A stretch of DNA of 64,000 nt, taken from assembly GCF_000512895.1 (NCBI RefSeq), contig NZ_CP007033.1, positions 1,537,001 through 1,601,000 of the forward strand, in the 5' to 3' direction. Source of the stretch: Dehalobacter restrictus DSM 9455. GTDB lineage: Bacteria > Bacillota > Desulfitobacteriia > Desulfitobacteriales > Syntrophobotulaceae. Shown in pieces: positions 55,210 through 63,104 of the stretch (position 1 is the stretch's first letter; each line of letters opens with the position of its first letter). Below the pieces are notes generated by a model. It did no database searches and had not been told where the DNA came from. It was given only the letters and a program-made list of their open reading frames with translations. The position numbers were made by a program, and so were the translations under genes.

Positions 55210-55490
55210 TAAACCGCAGAATGAGAGTAGTAACATGATGTTTGCTGTTTCAAGAGAGCCGCAGTCGGTGGAAAAGCGGTAACAGCACTGATGTGAATGG
55301 ACTCATGAGGGCCGTGCAGAGATTACAAAGAATGATTGATGTAAGCGTATGCAGGCCGGGAACTCCGCCCGTTATGAATGGAGCGTATGTCCGTCATACG
55401 TTTTAAGCGGCGTGTAAACGCAAGTTGGGTGGTACCGCAGAGATCAAAGTCTTTGTCCGATAGTTTGGACAAGGCTTTTTTTTAATAGAT
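55210..55490 (+). promoter_or_regulatory. T-box riboswitch, tryptophan specificity
   Basis: A complete T-box leader: stem I begins near 55210 (AGAGAGCCGCAGTCGGTGG region), the specifier loop reads GAATGGAC with the codon TGG (55298-55300) for tryptophan, the T-box itself is TGGTACCGCAG (55430-55440), and a terminator hairpin with a run of eight Ts lies at 55446-55490. Uncharged tRNA-Trp would pair with TGG and the T-box bulge and allow read-through into trpB2. Confidence 0.92.
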
Positions 55491-55555
55491 TTTCGTTTAT
55501 TCAACGAAGATTAATCAAAAGATAGTTAATAATAATCTGGAAAGGAATGAAGACC

Positions 55556-56926
55556 ATGACAAGCATACCTTACAAAATCTATTTACCTGAAGAAGAGATG
55601 CCCAAGTACTGGTATAATGTAAAAGCTGTTATGAAAGAGCTCCCGCCGCCCTTTATTCATCCGGGCACGATGAAGCCCTGCACCGCAGATGATCTGCGGC
55701 CGATCTTCTGTGACGAACTGATTGAACAGGAACTGAACAACACGGACGAATATATCGAAATTCCTGAGGAAGTTCGTGAATACTACAGGATGTACCGTCC
55801 TTCCCCGCTCGTGAGAGCCTATAATCTCGAAAAGCTGCTGGATACACCAGCAGAAATCTATTTCAAATTTGAAGGCACGAATACTTCAGGTTCCCACAAA
55901 TTAAACTCTGCAGCTGCCCAGGTTTATTATGCCAAAAAACAGGGTCTATCTTCCCTGACAACGGAAACCGGTGCAGGACAATGGGGTACGGCCTTATCGA
56001 TGGCCTGTGCGTTTTATAATATTCCATTAACGGTCTATATGGTGAAGGTGTCTGCAGAACAGAAGCCTTACCGGAAAGCCGTCATTGAAACCTATGGTGG
56101 AAAAGTCGTTCCATCTCCTTCCGACACGACGGAAATCGGCCGGAAGATTCTGGCTGAAAACCCCGGCACAGGCGGTTCTCTTGGCTGCGCGATTTCGGAA
56201 GCGATTGAAACATCTGTCAAAACCGAAAACTGCCGTTATGTACTTGGCAGCGTACTCGACCATGTCCTGCTGCACCAGTCCGTGATCGGTGAAGAAACCA
56301 AGCTTGCCTGTGACAAGTACGGCATTGAGCCTGAAATGATCATCGGCTGTGTCGGCGGTGGGTCAAACTTTGGCGGTCTGGTTGCACCCTTCATGGGTGA
56401 CAAGATCCGCGGCAAAAACAATATCGAGTTTATTGGTGTTGAACCGGCCTCCTGCCCTTCTCTGACCCGCGGTAAATATGCGTTTGATTTTGGAGATACA
56501 GGAAAAACGACGCCCCTGATCAAAATGTATACGCTCGGATCAGGGTTCATTCCCTCTCCGAACCATGCCGGAGGCCTCAGGTATCACGGTATGAGCGGAA
56601 TTGTTTCCAAACTGTACAATGACCGCTATATGACAGCCCGGGCAGTTGAACAGTCCAAGGTATTTGAAGCAGCTACAGCCTTTGCGCGCTGTGAAGGCAT
56701 CCTGCCTGCTCCGGAATCCGCACATGCTTTGCGGGTTGCAATGGATGAAGCGCTCAAGTGCAAAGAAACTGGTCAAAAGAAGACCATCCTGTTTGGCCTG
56801 ACTGGCACCGGATATTTTGATATGGCTGCTTATATGAGCTATAACGCCGGCACAATGACAGACTATATTCCGACCGATGCTGATCTGGAAAAAGGCTTTG
56901 CTACGCTGCCAAAAGTGGATCTATAG
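55556..56926 (+). CDS. trpB: Tryptophan synthase beta-like protein TrpB2
   Basis: 456 residues from ATG 55556 (AAAGGA nine bases upstream; ATG 55547 is too close to it). TrpB2-type features: the PLP lysine in GSHKLNSA (about 110), ETGAGQWGTALS, GCVGGGSNFGG for the phosphate, and N-terminal and C-terminal extensions that TrpB1 lacks. It joins indole and serine to tryptophan. No trpA or other trp gene is beside it, so it may act as an indole-salvage enzyme. The T-box before it ties it to tryptophan supply. Confidence 0.92.
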   Translation: MTSIPYKIYLPEEEMPKYWYNVKAVMKELPPPFIHPGTMKPCTADDLRPIFCDELIEQELNNTDEYIEIPEEVREYYRMYRPSPLVRAYNLEKLLDTPAEIYFKFEGTNTSGSHKLNSAAAQVYYAKKQGLSSLTTETGAGQWGTALSMACAFYNIPLTVYMVKVSAEQKPYRKAVIETYGGKVVPSPSDTTEIGRKILAENPGTGGSLGCAISEAIETSVKTENCRYVLGSVLDHVLLHQSVIGEETKLACDKYGIEPEMIIGCVGGGSNFGGLVAPFMGDKIRGKNNIEFIGVEPASCPSLTRGKYAFDFGDTGKTTPLIKMYTLGSGFIPSPNHAGGLRYHGMSGIVSKLYNDRYMTARAVEQSKVFEAATAFARCEGILPAPESAHALRVAMDEALKCKETGQKKTILFGLTGTGYFDMAAYMSYNAGTMTDYIPTDADLEKGFATLPKVDL

Positions 56927-56980
56927 AATCAGCATTCCTAACAGACTTCGTGATAAGGGAATGTATCTAAACACAGCCTA

Positions 56981-57025
56981 TGAAGGGCGCTTCAAATATA
57001 AATTGAGGCGTCCTTCCTTTATATC
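56981..57025 (+). terminator. Terminator after trpB2
   Basis: An imperfect stem (GAAGGGCGCTTCAA with TTGAGGCGTCCTTC) ends in a T-rich tail. Confidence 0.65.
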
Positions 57026-57124
57026 TCTTGGGCGTTGTAGCTTTGCACAGCGTTATAAAATTTTCGTTCCGAGGCAGGATATTTAAATTATGTGTCGAAA
57101 TATTACAAAATTGCGTATTATAAT

Positions 57125-57258
57125 ATGAACTAAATAAAGAGCTGAATCCAGGCCAGCCTGGAGCGGGGGAACTTCTTTTTCTGGGGTGAATCGCATTTTG
57201 CGTAGGGCCTATACCTTTGGTCCGAATCCGTCAACTAACCTCGTAAGCAAAGAAAGGT
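57125..57258 (+). promoter_or_regulatory. Cyclic-di-AMP (ydaO-yuaA) riboswitch
   Basis: The leader contains GAGCTGAATCC, GAGCGGGGGAAC, TGGGGTGAATCGC, GTAGGGCC and TCCGAATCCGTCAACTAAC followed by CTCGTAAGC, the conserved blocks of the ydaO class in the right order. A TATAAT at 57119-57124 gives the start of the transcript. The class commonly controls wall hydrolases and potassium or osmolyte transport. Confidence 0.9.
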
Positions 57259-57267
57259 GAAAATTTG

Positions 57268-58464
57268 ATGCATTTTAAGCAGATCATTTGCGTTATCTTG
57301 GCCTGCCTTAAAAAAATATCATGGAAATCACCGCGCCTGCTCGGTGGTTTATTTATTACTATGATATTAATCGGGTCGTTTGCCTGTTACCTTGCCGCTC
57401 CAATGAATGCCATCGCTGTCTCAGTCAACGGGAAACAACTTGGACTCGTCTTTAACCAGAATACCGCAGATACACTTATGGCGTCTGCAGCCAAAGAAAA
57501 ACCTTACGAGATGGCCTATACCAATATCACCGTCAGCAATGCCGATTATCTTCGTTCTGCGCTGCGGCCAAACAATGTTGAAGAAAAAATTAATCAACCC
57601 TACGATGCCTATCAGTTCGCCATTAATGGTACTGTGATTGCCGTTTTGCCGGACGCGGAAGATATTGATCAGGTCTTAAAAGAATTTCAGGCGTATTACG
57701 TGAAACCAACGAAAGATAATGTCGTGACTTCCGTTAAGATCGCCGAAGACGTCATATCCTCCAAAACAACGGCCGGGCTTTCTCAAATTCAATCACCTGA
57801 ACAGGTTTTGAAATCTCTGATTGACCATAACTCCCTTACGGTCATCTGTCAGGGAAAATATACGGAAACGCAGAAAATCCAATATGATACCATCACCAAG
57901 AAGGATTATAAGCTCGGCTTTGGTAAAAAAGAAGTGATTACGGCAGGCAGTGACGGATCGAAGTCCGTAACCTATTCTTATGTCCAGAGTAACGGCAAGT
58001 ATTCGGAAAAGCAGGTTGTCAAGGAAACGATTCTCCAGGACGCTGTGACTGAAGTGATTGCCGAAGGCCCGACTGCCAAGCCGATCCTGGTTGCTTCCAG
58101 ATCCAATAGCTATTCAAATGTCGTTGATTATGCACTGGGCTATGTCGGATGCCCGTATGTTTATGGCGGAATAAGCCCCGGCGGGTTTGACTGTTCCGGA
58201 TTTACCCGCTATGTATACGCTGCGGCCGGTGTCTCCCTTCCCCATTCCTCTTTCGCGCAGTATGCTTCCGGTACCCCGGTTGGCAGGGATGAGCTGCAGC
58301 CGGGAGACCTTGTCTTTTTCTCGACCTATGCCCGGGGCGCCTCACACGTCGGTATTTATATTGGCGGAGGACAATATGTGCACGCCTTTAATTATTCAAC
58401 CGGCGTTGTCGTATCCAATCTAAGCGCGCATTCGTCCAGTTATCTTGGTGCCCGCAGATATTAA
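57268..58464 (+). CDS. G5 / NlpC-P60 cell-wall hydrolase
   Basis: 398 residues from ATG 57268 with AAAGGTG upstream. A membrane anchor or signal segment (about 22-46), a YabE-like region (MNAIAVSVNGKQLGLV, about 50-200), a G5 domain (KIQYDTITKKDYKLGFGKKEVITAGSDGSKSVTYSY, about 205-280) and an NlpC/P60 domain with FDCSGF (catalytic Cys), SHVGIYIG (His) and YVHAF (His). It cleaves peptidoglycan stem peptides. The c-di-AMP riboswitch just before it links its level to the wall/osmotic second messenger. Confidence 0.93.
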   Translation: MHFKQIICVILACLKKISWKSPRLLGGLFITMILIGSFACYLAAPMNAIAVSVNGKQLGLVFNQNTADTLMASAAKEKPYEMAYTNITVSNADYLRSALRPNNVEEKINQPYDAYQFAINGTVIAVLPDAEDIDQVLKEFQAYYVKPTKDNVVTSVKIAEDVISSKTTAGLSQIQSPEQVLKSLIDHNSLTVICQGKYTETQKIQYDTITKKDYKLGFGKKEVITAGSDGSKSVTYSYVQSNGKYSEKQVVKETILQDAVTEVIAEGPTAKPILVASRSNSYSNVVDYALGYVGCPYVYGGISPGGFDCSGFTRYVYAAAGVSLPHSSFAQYASGTPVGRDELQPGDLVFFSTYARGASHVGIYIGGGQYVHAFNYSTGVVVSNLSAHSSSYLGARRY

Positions 58465-58499
58465 CAACTTTGCTGGCAAGAGTTATCAAAACGAACACG

Positions 58500-58537
58500 A
58501 TGATGCTAATAGTTTACTTTTAGCATCATTTTTATTT
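58500..58537 (+). terminator. Terminator after the G5-NlpC/P60 gene
   Basis: ATGATGCTAA (58500-58509) and TTAGCATCAT (58520-58529) with a T-run behind. Confidence 0.85.
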
Positions 58538-58733
58538 GCGAATCTCTTCCTAATCTCAGCTGATCGTAACCGGCATTGCCAGATTGACACTCTCTGTCAT
58601 AACCGAGCTGTTTGCATTAAAAAATTGAATTTTTCTTTCCAATCCAGTATATTTATACGGGTAAGCAGCAAATTCATTGGTTATTATCATAGAACATATG
58701 AATGATCCTATCTGAAAATGGAGGGAAGAAAGA

Positions 58734-59213
58734 ATGGATATGATTGCTTTAATCATTGCGGTTGTTCTCTTTATTGCGGGTATTGTTGGAACTGTTCTTC
58801 CCGTTTTGCCCGGCGTCATTTTGATCTATGCAGGCATGCTGGTCTATGGCTTCATGACAGGCTTCGCAACATTAAATGCCTACTTTTTCATCCTGCAGGC
58901 CCTGGTCGTAATCCTGCTGTTCTTTGTGGATTATTTTGCCTCGGCTATCGGAACGAAACGCTTCGGCGGAAGCAAGCAGGCAGCCTGGGGCGCAGTGATC
59001 GGCACCATTCTGGGTTTGATCGTTCTTGGACCGCTTGGTATCATTCTCGGTCCGTTTTTGGGGGCGATTGCAGCCGAACTGATCCGTGGTACGGAATTAA
59101 AGAAGACAATCCAAATTGGTTTAGGTACACTGCTCGGTGTCCTTGGCGGTACTGCTGTCAAGATCGGTGCCGAAATCATTATGATTGTCTATTTTTTCGT
59201 GCGCATCTATTAA
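58734..59213 (+). CDS. DUF456 membrane protein
   Basis: 159 residues, four or five membrane segments rich in glycine, with the DUF456 pattern GIVGTVLPVLPGVILIYAGMLVYG and GLIVLGPLGIILGPFLGAIAAEL. Its function is unknown. GGAGGG lies nine bases before ATG 58734. Single gene. Confidence 0.88.
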   Translation: MDMIALIIAVVLFIAGIVGTVLPVLPGVILIYAGMLVYGFMTGFATLNAYFFILQALVVILLFFVDYFASAIGTKRFGGSKQAAWGAVIGTILGLIVLGPLGIILGPFLGAIAAELIRGTELKKTIQIGLGTLLGVLGGTAVKIGAEIIMIVYFFVRIY

Positions 59214-59335
59214 TGACTTTGCATAAATATTCTATAGAAAGCACATTTCCCCTTTGATTTCTGACAGAAATATTAATTTCATTGTTTCCATAGAATGGGA
59301 TTTATCCACCTGATTTTTTAATTTTAATGAAATAT

Positions 59336-59392
59336 GCTATACTGTTCCGAGAAAAGAGTAGGATTCCTGCAAGTATTTGCAGGCTTTATTTT
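59336..59392 (+). promoter_or_regulatory. Promoter -10 and leader hairpin of the ABC exporter
   Basis: A TATACT near 59338 is followed 25 bases later by CCTGCAA-GTAT-TTGCAGG (59366-59383) with a T-rich tail. It is terminator-like and 20 bases before the start codon, so it may attenuate the exporter gene. I see no ligand-binding fold. Confidence 0.5.
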
Positions 59393-59413
59393 TAGAAAGT
59401 GTGGCTCTGCAGC

Positions 59414-61171
59414 ATGAATATCCTGAACCGTTTTGTTCGTTATTATAAGCCTTACCGCCTGTTGTTTTATACGGATATGCTTTGTGCAGTGATTGTCTCC
59501 GTCGTCGATCTGTCCTTCCCTCAAATCCTAAATCACTTAAACAAAAATGTTTTTACTCAAGGCAGAGAGGTGATCCTGCACAGCATCGGCTTTTTCGGCG
59601 CAGCATTGCTGACACTCTACATAATCCGCTACTTTTGCCAGTATTTTATCACTTGCTGGGGCCATATCATGGGAGCCCGGATGGAAGCCGACATGCGCAG
59701 GGATTTATTCACGCAGTTTCAAAGGCTTTCTTTCTCTTACTACGACCAGAACAATACCGGTGAGCTGATGTCCAGACTCGTTAACGACCTTTTTGACATT
59801 TCCGAACTGGCGCATCACGGACCGGAGAATATCTTTATTTCCTTCCTGAAAATCATCGGGTCATTTGTTTTGCTGATGCTGCTGAATGTGCCAATGACTC
59901 TTATCCTGCTCGCTGTCACAGCAATCATGGTGATTTTCAGTATTCAGCGTAATCTCAAGATGAAAGCGGTCTTCTTGGATAACCGGGTCAAAATTGCCAA
60001 AGTCAACACAAGCCTTCAGGATAGTCTGGCTGGAATCCGGGTGGTCAAGTCCTTTGCCAACGAAGAAGCAGAAAAAATGAAATTCCGGAAAAGCAATCAG
60101 GACTTTCTGGCATCCAAAGCCAGCAGCTATAAAATGATGGGAGGTTATTTTGCCTGGAATTCCTTCTTTTCCGGGCTGCTTTATATTGTCGTCATTATCT
60201 CCGGCGGCCTGTCCATTGCCGGTGGATCACTAACGCTTACGGAACTTGTCATTTACCTGCTTTACATCAATATCTTTGTTCAACCATTGGAAGTACTGAT
60301 TAATTTTACCGAACAGTTTCAAAAGGGTTTTGCCGGGTTTAAACGCTTTGAGGAAATTATGGAGACAAAACCTGATATTATTGAAAAACCAAACGCCCTG
60401 CCTCTGGAAAATGTCAAAGGTGAAATAGAATTTTCCAATGTTTCTTTCCGATACAACCTCGATGATGATGTCCTCCAAAATGTCAGCGTCCGGATTCCTA
60501 CCGGAAGGAAAGTTGCTCTGGTGGGTCCCTCTGGCGGCGGAAAGACAACATTGTGCTCCCTACTCCCCCGTTTCTATGACGTTACCGAAGGAACCATTAC
60601 GATTGACGGTAACGACATCCGGGATGTCACGCTGGATTCCTTAAGAAATGCAATTGGGATTGTGCAGCAGGATGTCTATATGTTCAGCGGTACGATCAAG
60701 GAGAATATTGCCTACGGCAAAGCGAATGCCTCCGACCAGGAAATCATCGAGGCTGCCCGCAGTGCCAACATTCATGAATTCATCATGTCTTTGGGACTTG
60801 GTTATGACACGTTCGTCGGTGAACGGGGCGTCCGGCTTTCGGGAGGACAAAAACAGCGACTTTCGATAGCAAGGGTATTTTTGAAGAACCCGCCGATATT
60901 AATCCTGGATGAAGCGACTTCGGCACTGGATAATGAAAGTGAACGCTATATTCAGGAGTCTCTGTCCAAGCTATCGCATAACCGGACGACGATTATTATT
61001 GCCCATCGTCTGAGTACCATTAAAAATGCTGACGAAATCATTGTCATTACAGATGAGGGCGTTCAAGAAAGAGGCACTCACCGCCAGTTGGTTAATCTTG
61101 ACGGGATCTATGCCCGGTATTACAACATGCAGTTTGAGGGAATCGATACACAAGAACGTCAGCCGGAGTAA
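59414..61171 (+). CDS. ABC exporter, fused permease and ATPase (MsbA/LmrA type)
   Basis: 585 residues from ATG 59414. Six membrane segments (about 15-310) with the exporter coupling helix (FSYYDQNNTGELMSRLVND), then the ATPase with GPSGGGKTT, Q-loop VQQDVYMFSGTIKENIAYG, LSGGQKQRLSIARVFLKNPPILILDEATSALD and IAHRLSTI. It works as a homodimer exporting lipids, drugs or peptides; the cargo is not evident. The ribosome site is weak (GAAAG). Confidence 0.92.
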   Translation: MNILNRFVRYYKPYRLLFYTDMLCAVIVSVVDLSFPQILNHLNKNVFTQGREVILHSIGFFGAALLTLYIIRYFCQYFITCWGHIMGARMEADMRRDLFTQFQRLSFSYYDQNNTGELMSRLVNDLFDISELAHHGPENIFISFLKIIGSFVLLMLLNVPMTLILLAVTAIMVIFSIQRNLKMKAVFLDNRVKIAKVNTSLQDSLAGIRVVKSFANEEAEKMKFRKSNQDFLASKASSYKMMGGYFAWNSFFSGLLYIVVIISGGLSIAGGSLTLTELVIYLLYINIFVQPLEVLINFTEQFQKGFAGFKRFEEIMETKPDIIEKPNALPLENVKGEIEFSNVSFRYNLDDDVLQNVSVRIPTGRKVALVGPSGGGKTTLCSLLPRFYDVTEGTITIDGNDIRDVTLDSLRNAIGIVQQDVYMFSGTIKENIAYGKANASDQEIIEAARSANIHEFIMSLGLGYDTFVGERGVRLSGGQKQRLSIARVFLKNPPILILDEATSALDNESERYIQESLSKLSHNRTTIIIAHRLSTIKNADEIIVITDEGVQERGTHRQLVNLDGIYARYYNMQFEGIDTQERQPE

Positions 61172-61332
61172 TGCAGATCAACGTAAACGTATTCAAAGTA
61201 ATTATTGTCCATAAGCACTAATGATCGGTATTATTTTGCCGAAAAATTTTTGCAGAAAAATTTAACTTAATAATATTTTTGTTATTTGACAAAAATAAGT
61301 TAGGTCATAATTGCTTATGGAGGTAAAGATAA

Positions 61333-61851
61333 ATGGATGAAAAAAACAAGACCATCTTAGCTTCTGCCAAAAAAGACATGGAAGTTAGTGAGGAAATCGG
61401 CGATCTAAGAAGCCAGTTATCCGCAATGGAAAACACCATGAATCAGTTGAAACAAGTATCATTCAGTAACTTTTCTTCTCAGGGTAGTACAGTAAATCAG
61501 AACGAAATCATTCAGCAAAGCCAGCAGGCAGCCAATCAGCTGCAGCAGCAAATTCAGGGCTTCCGTAACCAGACCCAGCAGCAGAAACAGCAGGCAGATC
61601 AACAGCTACGACAAGCTATCCAAACGGCGATGACCGCTTTGACACAGGCCAATCAGCAGATCCAGGCTCACCAAGTACTGGAACAGATGGGGCAACTTAT
61701 TGATCAGACTCAGGGCCAGTTATTTCAGATGAGCCAGCAGAGTCAAAATATGGTCAGCCAGCAGGGCCAAAGCCAGCAGCCTTCTCCTTCTCAGTATGGG
61801 CAAAGCATTCAGGGTCAGGGTATGCAGGGACAGAGCAGACCGAGTCATTAA
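61333..61851 (+). CDS. Glutamine-rich hypothetical protein
   Basis: 172 residues. The first 55 include a short charged coiled coil (DLRSQLSAMENTMNQLKQV). The rest is dominated by glutamine (NQLQQQIQGF, TQQQKQQADQQLRQ, SQQGQSQQPSPSQYGQ), about 30 percent Gln with Ser, Asn and Gly toward the end. There is no signal peptide, cysteine or known domain. Such low-complexity proteins in sporeformers are often coat or aggregate-forming proteins, but that is only a possibility here. GGAGGTAAAG lies before ATG 61333. Confidence 0.75.
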   Translation: MDEKNKTILASAKKDMEVSEEIGDLRSQLSAMENTMNQLKQVSFSNFSSQGSTVNQNEIIQQSQQAANQLQQQIQGFRNQTQQQKQQADQQLRQAIQTAMTALTQANQQIQAHQVLEQMGQLIDQTQGQLFQMSQQSQNMVSQQGQSQQPSPSQYGQSIQGQGMQGQSRPSH

Positions 61852-61864
61852 TCTCAATTTATCA

Positions 61865-61896
61865 ATACCCAGTATTTGCATACTGGGTATTTTTAC
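61865..61896 (+). terminator. Terminator after the Gln-rich gene
   Basis: ATACCCAGTAT (61865-61875) and ATACTGGGTAT (61880-61890) with five Ts behind. Confidence 0.85.
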
Positions 61897-61939
61897 ATAT
61901 TATATCCATATATTGGTATTCTATTAAGGAGGAAGGAAG

Positions 61940-62983
61940 ATGTTATTATTTAACAGAAATGCCTCATACTCTTATTATCAAAGTATGCAGCAATCAACCT
62001 GGGATAAATCAATAACCGATACTGGGACATCAGCGGCGACATCAATAGAGACTGAGACTGAAACTAGAACAAAGACTGAAGCTGATTCAGCACTTGCAAC
62101 AGAAGAAAATAAATCTCATACCGGGTCTGTCTCCGTTGGTACCGGTAACGAAGATCTTGATGAAATCATTGAAATTGCCGGTTATTCCTATGATGCGCGA
62201 CAGGATATTTTTATCTCGAATATGAAGCCCTGGCAAAGGTATATCGGTTACTGCCGGCTTTTTGATGAGGCTGCCGCACCGCTTGGCATGATCATCGACT
62301 GTGAACCCATAACCTTTGATTACCTCAACGAAAAGTGGATGGTTGGCCTTTGGAAAGGTCAGTATGATTTGGTCAACGGCGGTGAAATCGGCCTGTATAA
62401 GTCAAACGGTCTTGTTTACCAGTCCGTCAACGATAAGGAGCTTCTGGACATGTCGTATACCATCAAGAAGAATGGAAAAAAACTTTTCTCCAGAAAAGCA
62501 AAACATTGGTGGCTGACCGGTTTCAAACTCGGAGAATTTGCTGAGCCGAATGAGCTGACGATGGATATCTGCCTCACGTTGAAAGACGTTAATATGAGGA
62601 ATGCTTTTCTTGCAGGAATGCGTAAAGCCGGCTACAACGAGCACGAATTAGCCGTAGAGGATAACAGCGTAAGCTTCACGTTCGATATCCCCAAGACGGC
62701 CCAGCCCTGGACCCGCACACGATTGACTGATCAGTTGATCCAGCGCAAAAATAAATTCTTATGTGAAAAATATCAGGAAATAACCGGCTCTGAGGGTACC
62801 GTCCAGGAACGGCTCAAATTGTTGGAAAAACAAGATCCCGGAATGTACAAGAAAGTGAAAAAAATTGGCAAACGCACCCCTTCCCTGGAAGTCTGGATGG
62901 AAGTATTGATGACAGCTCTGATTATTATCCTCTTTTTAAGAGCCAATACAGTCAGATTACAACGTTTAAGCATTGAATCCTAA
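61940..62983 (+). CDS. DUF4474 protein, paralogue 1
   Basis: 347 residues. The first 60 are a Thr/Glu/Ser-rich, variable stretch (TETETETRTKTEADS type), then a conserved DUF4474 domain (about 70-280: DEIIEIAGYSYDARQDIF, WQRYIGYCRLFDEAAAPLGMIIDCEPI, WMVGLWKGQYDLVNGGEIG, KHWWLTGFKLGEF). A C-terminal membrane segment (VWMEVLMTALIIILFLRA, about 317-335) suggests tail anchoring. No function is known. It is followed by a second copy. Confidence 0.82.
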   Translation: MLLFNRNASYSYYQSMQQSTWDKSITDTGTSAATSIETETETRTKTEADSALATEENKSHTGSVSVGTGNEDLDEIIEIAGYSYDARQDIFISNMKPWQRYIGYCRLFDEAAAPLGMIIDCEPITFDYLNEKWMVGLWKGQYDLVNGGEIGLYKSNGLVYQSVNDKELLDMSYTIKKNGKKLFSRKAKHWWLTGFKLGEFAEPNELTMDICLTLKDVNMRNAFLAGMRKAGYNEHELAVEDNSVSFTFDIPKTAQPWTRTRLTDQLIQRKNKFLCEKYQEITGSEGTVQERLKLLEKQDPGMYKKVKKIGKRTPSLEVWMEVLMTALIIILFLRANTVRLQRLSIES

Positions 62984-63016
62984 AAATTTATTCATTTTAA
63001 AAATTTTATTTGTCAC

Positions 63017-63047
63017 GGACAAACCTGTTCCAGAGTTTGTCCTTTTT
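63017..63047 (+). terminator. Terminator between the DUF4474 paralogues
   Basis: GGACAAAC (63017-63024) and GTTTGTCC (63035-63042) with five Ts behind. Confidence 0.85.
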
Positions 63048-63104
63048 ACATAAAATATTATTGTCAAATATTCTAAAAATTAAATCTGTTAAGGGGCGAA
63101 TCCA

